Assembly (NCBI RefSeq): GCF_029603155.1
Contig: NZ_JAPMUA010000002.1
Span: forward strand, 310,001 to 374,000
DNA length: 64,000 bases
Direction: 5' to 3'
From: Galbibacter pacificus
GTDB lineage: Bacteria; Bacteroidota; Bacteroidia; Flavobacteriales; Flavobacteriaceae
Of the stretch, positions 34,391-43,351 are shown in pieces. Position numbers and translations under genes: made by a program. The stretch's first letter is position 1, and every line of letters starts with the position of its first letter. The notes beneath the pieces were generated by a model. The model saw only the letters and a list, made by a program, of their open reading frames with translations, had not been told where the DNA came from and did not search any database.

Positions 34391-35269
34391 ATGAAATTAA
34401 AAACGGGCTTTTCCATCATAAAAAAAACATTCAAGCATTGGTTAGACCTTGACCCCTTTGCAAAAAGCGCCATAATTGCCTATTATGCCTTGTTTTCCCT
34501 GCCTTCTTTATTACTGATTGTAATCTGGGTGAGCAGTATATTTTTTGGAAGGGAAGCCGTACAGGGCCATATTACTTCTGAATTTTCCGGTCTAATAGGT
34601 AGTGGTCCCGCTGAAGCAATAGAAAGCATGATTACCAGTGCCAGCATCAACAGCAATTCTACGCTGAATATTGTTATAAGTGCCAGTACGCTTCTTTTTG
34701 GTGCAACGGGCGTATTTTATCAACTTCAAAAAACCCTCAATATTATTTTTGAAGCAGCAGAAGACAATACCAATTTTAAAAAGATGGTGGTAGACAGGCT
34801 TATTTCTTTCGGTATGATTATGGCCATTGGTTTCCTACTTATAATTTCCTTGATAATATCGGCCGGCATTTCGGTATTGAACAACTACCTTAAAAATTAT
34901 TTTCCCGAAATAACCGTAGCATTGGTCTCCTTCTTCAATTTTATAATTTCCTTGACCATAATAACCGTTTTATTTGCAGCTGTATACAGGTTTTTGCCAA
35001 ATAGGAGGGTGCGTTGGAAAACCGCTTTTATTGGGGCCATTATAACAACATTGTTGTTTTTACTGGGAAAAACATTATTGGGATATTATTTCGGGCAGAC
35101 AGCCCCGGCCTCGGTATATGGTGGCGCAAGCTCTGTAGTGCTTATATTATTATGGGTATACTATACGGGATTGATATTTTTTATGGGGGCAGAATTTACC
35201 ATGGTGTATTCCGAGCACCAAAAAAATAAAAAGAAACCTGTTCCGGCCGTAGGGCAAGAACAGGTATAA
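34391..35269 (+). CDS. YihY/BrkB family inner-membrane protein
   Basis: A 292-residue membrane protein with six helices. The family start WLDLDPFAKSAIIAYYALFSLPSLLL is at the N-terminus, and the C-terminal half has VRWKTAFIGAIITTLLFLLGKTLLGYYFG and YGGASSVVLILLWVYYTGLIFFMGAEFT. The family was once wrongly called ribonuclease BN; a transport or envelope role is suspected. The reading frame extends to a TTG at 34304, but the ATG at 34391 (MKLKTGFSIIKKTF) is preferred. It converges with the LOG gene with a 19-bp gap. Confidence 0.9.
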   Translation: MKLKTGFSIIKKTFKHWLDLDPFAKSAIIAYYALFSLPSLLLIVIWVSSIFFGREAVQGHITSEFSGLIGSGPAEAIESMITSASINSNSTLNIVISASTLLFGATGVFYQLQKTLNIIFEAAEDNTNFKKMVVDRLISFGMIMAIGFLLIISLIISAGISVLNNYLKNYFPEITVALVSFFNFIISLTIITVLFAAVYRFLPNRRVRWKTAFIGAIITTLLFLLGKTLLGYYFGQTAPASVYGGASSVVLILLWVYYTGLIFFMGAEFTMVYSEHQKNKKKPVPAVGQEQV

Positions 35270-35288
35270 TTTTTTTGACCGTTTTGAG

Positions 35289-35978
35289 TTAGAAATTCGG
35301 ACTCAAATTGTATTTTTTATAAAATGCATTGAGCACTTCTACCACTTCATCTTCGGTATCTACGACTTTGACCAAATCGAGGTCTTTAGGGCTTACATTG
35401 TTGTTTGCCTCCAATAAAGTTGTTTTTACCCAGTCCATCAATCCGCCCCAAAAATCGCTTCCCACTAAAATTATAGGGAACATGGCTATTTTTTTGGTCT
35501 GTATAAGTGTAATGGCCTCAAAAAGTTCGTCCAAGGTACCAAAGCCACCGGGCATGACCACGAAGCCTTGAGAATACTTTACAAACATAACCTTCCGCAC
35601 GAAAAAATAATCAAAGTCCAGATTTTTATCACTGTCAATATACGGGTTGTCGTGCTGTTCAAAAGGGAGTTCTATATTTAGCCCCACAGAAGTTCCCCCG
35701 GCAAGGTGTGCCCCTTTGTTTCCGGCTTCCATAATTCCCGGTCCGCCACCAGTAATAACGCCATAACCGGCTTCTACAATTTTCTTTGCTATATTTTCTG
35801 CTAGTTGATAATATGCATGATCGGGTTTTGTACGGGCCGATCCAAAGATAGATACACAGGGGCCAATCCGACTTAGTTTTTCATACCCGCTAACAAACTC
35901 GCCCATTATTTTAAATATGGCCCATGAGTCGTTTGTTTTAATCTCGTTCCAACCCTTGCTGTGTTGTTCTTTTCTCAT
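35289..35978 (-). CDS. LOG family protein (TIGR00730)
   Basis: A 229-residue cytosolic Rossmann-fold protein of the LOG/lysine-decarboxylase-like family. The defining motifs are GGGPGIMEAGNKGA (near residue 77) and PGGFGTLDELFEA (near residue 143), which form the nucleotide site. Characterised members are cytokinin riboside 5'-monophosphate phosphoribohydrolases that cleave the N-glycosidic bond of AMP-type nucleotides. The true bacterial substrate is not certain. It lies 61 bp after uvrA on the same strand. Confidence 0.92.
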   Translation of the reverse strand: MRKEQHSKGWNEIKTNDSWAIFKIMGEFVSGYEKLSRIGPCVSIFGSARTKPDHAYYQLAENIAKKIVEAGYGVITGGGPGIMEAGNKGAHLAGGTSVGLNIELPFEQHDNPYIDSDKNLDFDYFFVRKVMFVKYSQGFVVMPGGFGTLDELFEAITLIQTKKIAMFPIILVGSDFWGGLMDWVKTTLLEANNNVSPKDLDLVKVVDTEDEVVEVLNAFYKKYNLSPNF

Positions 35979-36039
35979 ATATCAAAATATTTTGTTTGTT
36001 CATTCTATTTTCCTGCATGTTTTGGGTGCAGGAACATTT

Positions 36040-38892
36040 TTAGCCTTCTTGCATACTATTGGCCATGAGCTCTTTCTTTAAATAGGTGGCCGTATAGCTT
36101 TTTTTGTTGTTGGCAATCTCTTCTGGTGTACCCGTTGCAATAACCTTTCCACCACTTTTACCGCCTTCGGGGCCAATATCAATAATATGATCTACCATTT
36201 TTATTACATCCAGGTTATGCTCAATAATAAGTACTGTATTTCCTTTATCGGTAAGGGTGTTCAATACGCCCATTAATACGTTGATATCTTCAAAATGTAG
36301 CCCTGTTGTAGGCTCGTCCAAGATGTAAAAAGTATTTCCCGTATCTTTTTTGGATAGCTCGGTAGCCAATTTTACGCGTTGCGCCTCGCCTCCGGAAAGG
36401 GTAGTAGACTGTTGCCCAAGCGTAATGTAGCCCAAACCAACATCTTGCAATGTAGCCAATTTGCGGTGTATTTTAGGAATGTTCTCAAAGAAATTAACAG
36501 CCTCGTTAATGGTCATTTCCAGCACATCGGCAATAGATTTTCCTTTGTAGCGTATTTCAAGGGTCTCTCTGTTAAAGCGCTTTCCATTGCAAGTTTCGCA
36601 AGCCACGGTAACATCGGGCAAAAAATTCATTTCTATAACCCTTACGCCGGCACCTTGGCAGGTTTCGCAACGGCCGCCTTTTACGTTAAAGCTAAACCTT
36701 CCCGGCTTGTACCCGCGTATCATGGCTTCTGGGGTTTGCGTGAACAACGTGCGTATTTCACTAAACACCCCGGTATATGTAGCCGGGTTGGACCGTGGTG
36801 TACGGCCAATGGGCGATTGATTAATGTCGATAACCTTGTCTATATGCTCCAGCCCCTTAATGCTTTTGTATGGCATTGGGACTTTTACTGCATTAAAAAA
36901 ATGTGCGTTTAAAATAGGGTAGAGCGTCTCGTTGATTAAAGTAGATTTGCCGCTTCCCGAGACCCCGGTAACGCCAATCATTTTGCCAAGTGGAAACTCT
37001 ACGTTTACCTTTTTTAGGTTATTGCCCGTACATCCTTTTAAAACAATGGATTTTTTGTTTCCCTTCCTACGTTTTTTGGGGACTTCAATTTCTTTTTTCC
37101 CGGTAATGTAATCTGCGGTAAGGGTATGGTATTGTTTCAATGCAGCCGGTGGGCCTTCTGAGATGATCTCGCCGCCCATTTTTCCCGCTTTCGGGCCAAT
37201 GTCTATTACATGGTCGGCTCGTTCTATCATATCCTTGTCGTGTTCTACCACGATAACGGAATTCCCGATATCCCTTAAAGATTCCAATGATTTAATCAAC
37301 CGGTCGTTATCCCGTTGGTGGAGCCCGATGCTCGGTTCGTCCAAAATATACAAAACCCCTACCAGTTGAGAACCTATTTGCGTGGCCAGACGTATACGCT
37401 GTGCCTCGCCCCCCGATAAGGATTTAGAACTTCTGTTAAGCGACAGGTAATCCAGGCCAACATCCAGTAAAAAACTGATGCGAGCATTGATTTCCTTTAA
37501 AATTTCTTCGGCTATTTTTAATTGTTTTTCTGAAAGACTTTTTGGAAGCTCCTTAAAAAAAGTTGCCAGCTCTATCATGTCCAAAGAGGCCAGTTGAGCA
37601 ATGTTTTTTTCGTTCACCTTAAAATAAAGCGATTCTTTCCGCAAACGGGTGCCGTTACAAGTTGGGCAATCTACCTTGTCCATATAGCCCTTTGCCCAAC
37701 GGCGGATGGAACTGGAGCCACTTTCGTCGAACTGATTTTTTATAAAGCTTATAATCCCTTCAAAATCTATTTTATAATCGCGGGTAATGCCCAGTGTTTT
37801 GGATTCTATCGAGAATTTTTCATTTCCACCGTGAAGAATGACTTCCATTGCTTCCTTTGGAATATCCTTAATGGCATCGGTCAATTTAAAATCAAACCGT
37901 TGGGCTATTACCTCCAGTTGCTTGAAAATCCATGACTTTTTATATTCTCCCAAGGGGGAGATCCCGCCCGATTTTATACTTGAATTTTCATTGGGAATAA
38001 TTTTTTCAAGGTTTACTTCATAAATACGCCCTAAGCCACTGCATGTTGGGCACATTCCCTTGGGGGAGTTGAACGAAAACGTATTGGGCTCTGGATTGGG
38101 GTACGAAATCCCCGAGGTAGGACACATTAAATTCCGACTAAAAAAGCGTACATCGCCATTGTCATTATCGATTACCATTAAAACGTCGTCGCCGTGGTAC
38201 ATGGCAGTATTTATGGTCTCGCCCAAACGCTTGGCCGTATTTTCGCTATTGTCTACCTGTAGCCTGTCTATTACAATTTCAATATCGTGAGTTTTGTAAC
38301 GGTCCAGTTTCATGCCCTTTTCCAGGTCTTTTATTTCGCCATCCACCCGAACCTTAACAAAGCCCTGTTTGGAAATTTGTTCAAATAGCTCCCTGTAATG
38401 CCCCTTTCTACTGCGTATTATGGGTGCCAAAACATTAATGCGCTTATCCTTAAAATCGGCAAGGATTAAATCTCGTATTTGTTCGTCGCTATAGCTCACC
38501 ATTTTTTCTCCGGTGTTATAGCTATACGCATCGGCGGCGCGTGCAAACAACAATCTTAAAAAGTCATAAATCTCGGTAATGGTGCCAACAGTAGACCGTG
38601 GCGACTTGGAAGTAGTTTTTTGCTCGATGGCAATAACAGGGGAGAGCCCGTCTATTTTATCTACGTCTGGGCGCTCCAAACCGCCCAGAAACTGCCGGGC
38701 ATAAGCCGAAAAGGTTTCAATATAGCGGCGTTGCCCCTCGGCGTAAATGGTATCGAAGGCCAAAGAGGATTTCCCGCTTCCGGAAAGCCCCGTGATAACC
38801 ACCAATTTTTCCCTGGGAATTGTAACATCTATATTTTTAAGGTTATGGACCCTGGCGCCTTTAACCTCTATATTTTCCTCAAAATTTGTCAT
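36040..38892 (-). CDS. uvrA: excinuclease ABC subunit A
   Basis: The damage-sensing ATPase of nucleotide excision repair, 950 residues. Two ABC modules are visible: Walker A GLSGSGKSS near residue 34 and GVSGSGKST near residue 641, with signatures LSGGEAQRI and LSGGEAQRVKLA. Zinc modules show CPTCSGLGRIYE, CPTCNGTRLRKE and CETCQGAG with CETCNGKRF. INQSPIGRTPRSNPATYTG, typical of UvrA, follows the second Walker A. A minus-strand TAACTTTG box (38909-38916) lies about 17 bp before the ATG. uvrB and uvrC are not in the window. Confidence 0.97.
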   Translation of the reverse strand: MTNFEENIEVKGARVHNLKNIDVTIPREKLVVITGLSGSGKSSLAFDTIYAEGQRRYIETFSAYARQFLGGLERPDVDKIDGLSPVIAIEQKTTSKSPRSTVGTITEIYDFLRLLFARAADAYSYNTGEKMVSYSDEQIRDLILADFKDKRINVLAPIIRSRKGHYRELFEQISKQGFVKVRVDGEIKDLEKGMKLDRYKTHDIEIVIDRLQVDNSENTAKRLGETINTAMYHGDDVLMVIDNDNGDVRFFSRNLMCPTSGISYPNPEPNTFSFNSPKGMCPTCSGLGRIYEVNLEKIIPNENSSIKSGGISPLGEYKKSWIFKQLEVIAQRFDFKLTDAIKDIPKEAMEVILHGGNEKFSIESKTLGITRDYKIDFEGIISFIKNQFDESGSSSIRRWAKGYMDKVDCPTCNGTRLRKESLYFKVNEKNIAQLASLDMIELATFFKELPKSLSEKQLKIAEEILKEINARISFLLDVGLDYLSLNRSSKSLSGGEAQRIRLATQIGSQLVGVLYILDEPSIGLHQRDNDRLIKSLESLRDIGNSVIVVEHDKDMIERADHVIDIGPKAGKMGGEIISEGPPAALKQYHTLTADYITGKKEIEVPKKRRKGNKKSIVLKGCTGNNLKKVNVEFPLGKMIGVTGVSGSGKSTLINETLYPILNAHFFNAVKVPMPYKSIKGLEHIDKVIDINQSPIGRTPRSNPATYTGVFSEIRTLFTQTPEAMIRGYKPGRFSFNVKGGRCETCQGAGVRVIEMNFLPDVTVACETCNGKRFNRETLEIRYKGKSIADVLEMTINEAVNFFENIPKIHRKLATLQDVGLGYITLGQQSTTLSGGEAQRVKLATELSKKDTGNTFYILDEPTTGLHFEDINVLMGVLNTLTDKGNTVLIIEHNLDVIKMVDHIIDIGPEGGKSGGKVIATGTPEEIANNKKSYTATYLKKELMANSMQEG

Positions 38893-38908
38893 ACAAAATG
38901 CAAAACCA

Positions 38909-38916
38909 CAAAGTTA
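38909..38916 (-). promoter_or_regulatory. -7 promoter box of uvrA
   Basis: TAACTTTG on the minus strand fits TAnnTTTG, 16 bp before the uvrA ATG, giving a very short leader. Confidence 0.5.
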
Positions 38917-39070
38917 CGATTTTAAGTGGTAAAAGGGAAGCAAGTATGGTTTGTAATTTTATTAGTTAAAAAGATGGGCAATGGGTAATTGTTGAAAAAA
39001 AGAAATGTTATTGGCTAAATAGTCAATACATATTGCTTCAAATAAGTAATTAGGGAGGGACAATTAAAAA

Positions 39071-39183
39071 TCAATTCATCAACCGGTGCTCTTTTGGGCT
39101 GTATCCGGCACTTTTATATACATGCGGCTAAAATATTACGGGTACTTAAAACCGAGTTTGGATGCTATTTCAAAAATGTTTCA
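39071..39183 (-). pseudogene. decayed AraC-type 3' end
   Basis: On the minus strand this stretch aligns with the last ~35 codons of the intact AraC gene at 40996-41889. It reads EIASKLGFKYP-stop-YFSRM, against EIAYELGFKYPQHFSKM in the intact gene: a CAA-to-TAA change and then a one-base deletion near the end. The final CCGGTTGATGAATTGA is identical in both, and resemblance continues a few bases past the stop. The upstream part of the gene is absent. It is a truncated duplicate of the AraC gene or the remnant of a paralog. Confidence 0.7.
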
Positions 39184-39273
39184 CACTAAAAAAAAGAACA
39201 TATTGAAAATATATAATTATTTATAGTATATTCACATAGCCTAAACAATAAATTACTTTTCAACCAACTAACT

Positions 39274-40956
39274 ATGAGAATCTTTTTCTACCTACTATTT
39301 ACAGCCATCGTTACTATTTCATGTAATAAGGACAACGAAGAAATTAATACGCCTAAAATAACTACAAAAGTAGAAGGGAGGCAAGTATTTCAAATTGACT
39401 TTACAACTTTCAATCAAAAAAATGAATCAAAAAAAGCAACAAGCAGCCCCGATACTTTCTTTGCATTGATCAGCATTAACGATGCTAACGGCGACGCAGT
39501 TTTTACAAGGGAAAAAGTTGAAGTTTTTGAGCAAGGGGAAAAATATATAACCGAAGAAATAATACTTAAATCAGGAAGTTACAACTTAACTGAATTTATC
39601 TTGATTAATGCCGATAATATAGTAATTGCCATGACTCCCAAGGCAAATTCGGCTTTGTCTAAATCAGCTCAAAATACATTGCCATTTAGTTTTAATGTAA
39701 AAGAAGAAAAACTGACTATTACATCTACAGAAAATATAAGTACGGAGGGGTATACTGAGGCAGATTTTGGATATGAAAAGTTAGATATAGACTTCCCTGA
39801 AGCTACAGATTTTTTCAGCCTGATTGTTGATGAATCAATCATAACCACGACAAAGACTATTGTTATAAAATCAATTGCAAATTCAAATTTTAAAATAGAT
39901 TGGGGAGATGGAACTACTGATGATTATTTTTCTGTAATAAGCAATACTACAGAAGATAGTGAACAAAACCATACCTATACAACTAAGGGGGTTTATACCA
40001 TAAAAATAAGTGGGCCGCTAGAAGCCATACAAGAATTAAGATTTAATTGCAATGACGGGCAAAACGATTATCAAAGTAATTTAATTTCGGCAGATATAAG
40101 TAAGTTAAGCTTGCTTAATTATTGTGAATTTTATGCCGGCAAACTTACAACCTTAAATACCTCGAAGAATCCTGCTCTAGAACAATTATCGTTAGGATAC
40201 AATCAAATAACCAATTTGAACTTTGAGAACAATCTTAAATTAAAAAATGTATTCCTAAGGTATAATCAATTAGCTGATATTGATGTTTCTAAAAATTTAG
40301 ATTTAGAGTTTTTATGGGTAACCGGAAATTCTATTTCCAGTTTAAACATTTCTAATAATACAAACTTAAAAGTATTATTAGCTCGCGAAAATCAATTAAA
40401 CACTTTAGACCTATCAAAAAATTTAAGCTTAAAAAGAATCGATCTATCTGATAATAAATTAAAAGAGTTAGATATTTCAAAAAACACAAGTTTAGAAGAA
40501 ATAAACATTGGGAGAAATTTACTTACCGGTATTGATGTTTCAAAGAATACGGGGCTTATACGTATTGATTTATATGGAAATCAAATAGCTGCTATTGATT
40601 TATCGCTAAATGTTAAATTAAAAAACCTATATATAGACAGCAATCTTTTAAATGACATAGATTTATCTAAAAATCCAGAGATAGACCGTTTAATTATTGA
40701 GAATAATAATCTTACAGCGTTAGATATCACCAATAATCCTAAAATTTTTGATCTTCATATTGGCGGAAATCAATTTAACGACACTCAACTTGATGAATTA
40801 ATATCCCTAATTTATGACCGAGCAGTTTTAAATTCAATTTTTGATGGTTATATAGATTTTAACAACAACCCTGGTTCTAATACCATAAATAGTACCACCA
40901 CCGAGAAAATAAATGATCTAAAGACTACTTATAATTGGTCTTTCAATAATAACTAG
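39274..40956 (+). CDS. leucine-rich repeat lipoprotein with PKD-like domain
   Basis: A 560-residue surface or periplasmic lipoprotein (lipobox VTISCNK). Residues 20-190 form a Thr/Lys-rich beta-type region. FKIDWGDGTTDDY with NHTYTTKGVYTIKI (about residues 207-247) is a PKD-like fold. Then ten uninterrupted 21-residue leucine-rich repeats follow (about residues 291-500) with consensus LxxLDISKNxxLxxIxLxxNx, and a short cap. Repeats of this type usually bind proteins; the ligand is unknown. The gene lies between the AraC remnant and the intact AraC gene, and is visibly more AT-rich than the housekeeping genes around. Confidence 0.85.
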   Translation: MRIFFYLLFTAIVTISCNKDNEEINTPKITTKVEGRQVFQIDFTTFNQKNESKKATSSPDTFFALISINDANGDAVFTREKVEVFEQGEKYITEEIILKSGSYNLTEFILINADNIVIAMTPKANSALSKSAQNTLPFSFNVKEEKLTITSTENISTEGYTEADFGYEKLDIDFPEATDFFSLIVDESIITTTKTIVIKSIANSNFKIDWGDGTTDDYFSVISNTTEDSEQNHTYTTKGVYTIKISGPLEAIQELRFNCNDGQNDYQSNLISADISKLSLLNYCEFYAGKLTTLNTSKNPALEQLSLGYNQITNLNFENNLKLKNVFLRYNQLADIDVSKNLDLEFLWVTGNSISSLNISNNTNLKVLLARENQLNTLDLSKNLSLKRIDLSDNKLKELDISKNTSLEEINIGRNLLTGIDVSKNTGLIRIDLYGNQIAAIDLSLNVKLKNLYIDSNLLNDIDLSKNPEIDRLIIENNNLTALDITNNPKIFDLHIGGNQFNDTQLDELISLIYDRAVLNSIFDGYIDFNNNPGSNTINSTTTEKINDLKTTYNWSFNNN

Positions 40957-40995
40957 GCTAGTGTTTTAAAAATGGGGAGGCAATTTCTAGAATAT

Positions 40996-41889
40996 TCAAT
41001 TCATCAACCGGTAATCATTAGGTGAAGCCCCTGTAATTTTCTTAAACATTTTACTAAAGTGTTGCGGGTACTTAAAACCAAGTTCGTAGGCTATTTCAGA
41101 AATACTTTTAGATGGATCGAAAATACGCTCCTTAGCAATACTAATTAGCTTTAATTGAATATGCTCCTGCGGTGACTTACCTGTTTCTTTTTTAATCATA
41201 TCCCCCAAATAATTAGGAGAAATAAATAGTTGTTCAGCACAATAAGCTACAGACGGCAATCCCAGCTTTTCAGGCTTCTCCGAATGGAAATAATCATTAA
41301 GTAACTTTTCAAAACGGACTATAATATCTTGGTTTGCATTGGTTCGGGTAATAAACTGCCTGTCGTAAAACCGCACACAATAATTTAAGAATAATTCTAT
41401 ATTAGAAATAACCAGACTCTTGGTATGTTTGTCTATAAGTTGCTTCAATTCATGGTTGATTTTTGTAAATATATCTTTAATCATGTCTCTTTCGGGCACC
41501 GAAAGATGCAAAGCCTCGCTTACTTCATAATTAAAAAATGTATATTCCTGTATATGCTGCCCAAGGGCGGTTCCAAGAATAAAATCGGGATGGAAAACCA
41601 AAGCAATTCCTTTAGGTTGGTAATACTCGGCTTTGTTTTCGCCAATTACCTGTCCAGGGGCAAGAAAAACAAGTGTTCCCTCTTCATAATCGTAATAATT
41701 GCAGCCATAGCGAAGATCGCCACATTTTATTTCCTTGAAGAAAATTACATAAAAATTATAACGAAAACGGGTAAATTGTCTCGGTTTAGCTTTCGATAGG
41801 TCAATAATACCCACAAGCGGATGCAGTGCTTCGTTATTGTTAAAATCGCAGTATTGTTTTATGGTGTCGAAAGTGATAATACCGTCCAT
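40996..41889 (-). CDS. AraC family transcriptional regulator
   Basis: A 297-residue regulator with an N-terminal cupin-like sensing domain (about residues 20-170, with GTLVFLAPGQVIGE) and a C-terminal pair of helix-turn-helices (LGLPSVAYCAEQLFISPNYLGDMIKKETGKSPQEHI and SISEIAYELGFKYPQHFSKMFKKITGASPNDYR). It is divergent from the CMD-cupin-AKR operon and probably controls it. The 181-bp gap has two sets of inverted repeats. Such regulators usually activate in response to the operon's substrate. Confidence 0.92.
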   Translation of the reverse strand: MDGIITFDTIKQYCDFNNNEALHPLVGIIDLSKAKPRQFTRFRYNFYVIFFKEIKCGDLRYGCNYYDYEEGTLVFLAPGQVIGENKAEYYQPKGIALVFHPDFILGTALGQHIQEYTFFNYEVSEALHLSVPERDMIKDIFTKINHELKQLIDKHTKSLVISNIELFLNYCVRFYDRQFITRTNANQDIIVRFEKLLNDYFHSEKPEKLGLPSVAYCAEQLFISPNYLGDMIKKETGKSPQEHIQLKLISIAKERIFDPSKSISEIAYELGFKYPQHFSKMFKKITGASPNDYRLMN

Positions 41890-41915
41890 TTTTTTGTAAT
41901 TTTTTTTAAATATAA

Positions 41916-41924
41916 TACTTGTTA
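41916..41924. repeat. left arm of a distant inverted repeat
   Basis: TACTTGTTA pairs with TAACAAGTA at 42020-42028, a perfect 9-bp inverted pair about 95 bp apart, one arm near each divergent start. Possible AraC binding sites. Confidence 0.35.
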
Positions 41925-41988
41925 TTCATTAAAAATCAAATATATACCTTAAAAAGTAATCTGTATTAGTATAACAGTAATTGGTATA

Positions 41989-42005
41989 CATGAATAGCCT
42001 TCATG
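41989..42005. repeat. compact palindrome before CMD gene
   Basis: CATGAA-TAGCC-TTCATG, a perfect 6-bp inverted repeat with a 5-nt spacer, lies 66 bp before the CMD gene start. It could be a regulator site for the operon. Confidence 0.4.
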
Positions 42006-42070
42006 ACTTCGGATATTTGTAACAAGTACTAAGAATTAGTTTTAAAGTACAAACATAAATTAAATAAATC

Positions 42071-42808
42071 ATGCACATACCTATAGTTTTCTCAGCCTTT
42101 TCTTTTTTATTTTTTACAGTAGGGGTTATAAACCCTGTAAATGCTTCAGAAGGAACGTGGTTTCAAGAAACACTTACCGAAAAAGATAAATCGTTGATAT
42201 TGGTAGCATCCTACACGGCCAATGGCAACTTAAAAAAACTAAAAAGCGCTCTAAATGATGGACTTGATAATGGATGGACCGTAAATGAGCTAAAGGAGGC
42301 CATTGTGTATTTATATACATATTGTGGATTTCCGCGTAGCATAAGAGGCCTTCAAACTTTTATTACCGTGCTTGACGACAGAAAGGCAAAAGGGATTAAA
42401 GATATATGGGGGCCGAAAGCATCCCCAATAAAAGATGAACGAGCTAAATACGACAGGGGAAAAGCAAACCTTTACAAATTGGTGGGCACAAAACTGGATG
42501 GGCCAAAAAAGGGATATGCCCAGTTTTCTCCAGAAATCGAAGTATTTTTAAAAGAACATTTGTTTGCCGATATTTTTGAGCGTGATGTGCTTACCTATAA
42601 AGAAAGGGAATTGGTAACCATCTCTGTTATTGCAAGTATACAAAAGGCCGAGCCCATGCTGCGCTCGCATATGAATATCTGTTTGATACAAGGCTGGACA
42701 GAAGCTCAGCTTCATGATTTTACTAAAATAATTAAGCATCGTGTTGGAAAGCAAGAAGGAAATGATGCCCAAACTGTATTGAATGAATTATTACAATCAA
42801 AAAAATAA
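42071..42808 (+). CDS. exported carboxymuconolactone decarboxylase-like protein
   Basis: A 245-residue protein with a signal peptide (cut near VNASEG) and two CMD/AhpD-like helical domains: one around LVASYTANGNLKKLKSALNDGLDNGWTVNELKEAIVYLYTYCGFP (residues 35-110) and another around VLTYKERELVTISVIASIQ to HMNICLIQGWTEAQL (residues 170-245). The usual CxxC redox pair of AhpD is missing; only one Cys per domain is seen. The chemistry is therefore uncertain. It is first gene of a six-gene operon and most of its partners also carry export signals. Confidence 0.85.
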   Translation: MHIPIVFSAFSFLFFTVGVINPVNASEGTWFQETLTEKDKSLILVASYTANGNLKKLKSALNDGLDNGWTVNELKEAIVYLYTYCGFPRSIRGLQTFITVLDDRKAKGIKDIWGPKASPIKDERAKYDRGKANLYKLVGTKLDGPKKGYAQFSPEIEVFLKEHLFADIFERDVLTYKERELVTISVIASIQKAEPMLRSHMNICLIQGWTEAQLHDFTKIIKHRVGKQEGNDAQTVLNELLQSKK

Positions 42809-42859
42809 GCAGTAAACGGGTTTATTGCCATTCATCAGCAACCCAAAAATTATAGAACC

Positions 42860-43336
42860 ATGAAAGTCCAATTCGTTTTAATTATAAGTTTTTTAATAGG
42901 GTTAACATCCTGTACGGATACAAAAAATAAAAATTCAAAAAACACATTATCGCTCTATCCAAAAGGAGAAAAAATAAACAATAGCAACTTTGTCGGGACT
43001 GCTTATTTAACAGGCTTGATAATAGCAGATAGCATTAATAAAAACAGTGTTGGAAATGTAACTTTTGAACTCGGTGCCCGATCTAATTGGCACATGCATC
43101 CAAGTGGACAAATTTTGTTGGCAACCGGAGGTGTTGGGTATTATCAGGAAAAAGGAAGCCCCAAACGAATATTACGCAAAGGAGATGTTGTAAAATGTCC
43201 TGCCAATATTCCGCATTGGCACGGTGCAAGTGCAGAAAATGAGTTTGTACAGATAGCCATTACAGGAAGGGAAAAAGGGCCCACGAAATGGTTGAAATCT
43301 GTTACCGATGAAGAATATGCAACTGGCAATAAATAA
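42860..43336 (+). CDS. cupin-domain lipoprotein
   Basis: A 158-residue lipoprotein (lipobox LTSCTDT). The cupin barrel has the metal-site motifs SNWHMHPSGQILLATGGVGYYQEKG and a second His motif in PANIPHWHGASAENEF. The C-terminal EYATGN is like other CMD-associated cupins. It could bind Fe, Mn or Zn and act on a small molecule in the envelope. It starts 51 bp after the CMD gene. It resembles the first domain of the cupin-NTF2 protein two genes downstream, indicating an ancient duplication. Confidence 0.87.
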   Translation: MKVQFVLIISFLIGLTSCTDTKNKNSKNTLSLYPKGEKINNSNFVGTAYLTGLIIADSINKNSVGNVTFELGARSNWHMHPSGQILLATGGVGYYQEKGSPKRILRKGDVVKCPANIPHWHGASAENEFVQIAITGREKGPTKWLKSVTDEEYATGNK

Positions 43337-43351
43337 TTAAAATATAAAACG

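Larger units (their letters stand above)
38893..39273. other. intergenic region between uvrA and LRR lipoprotein
   Basis: About 380 bp. It contains the uvrA promoter (minus strand), then AT-rich DNA, then a decayed AraC 3' end at 39071-39183 (minus strand), then an AT-rich leader of the LRR gene. I see no other gene. Confidence 0.6.

Noticed and set aside
36379..36912. Long plus-strand open frame (177 codons) inside the uvrA region
   Set aside because: It is antisense to the highly conserved UvrA coding sequence and its translation has no family pattern; uvrA codon structure explains it.
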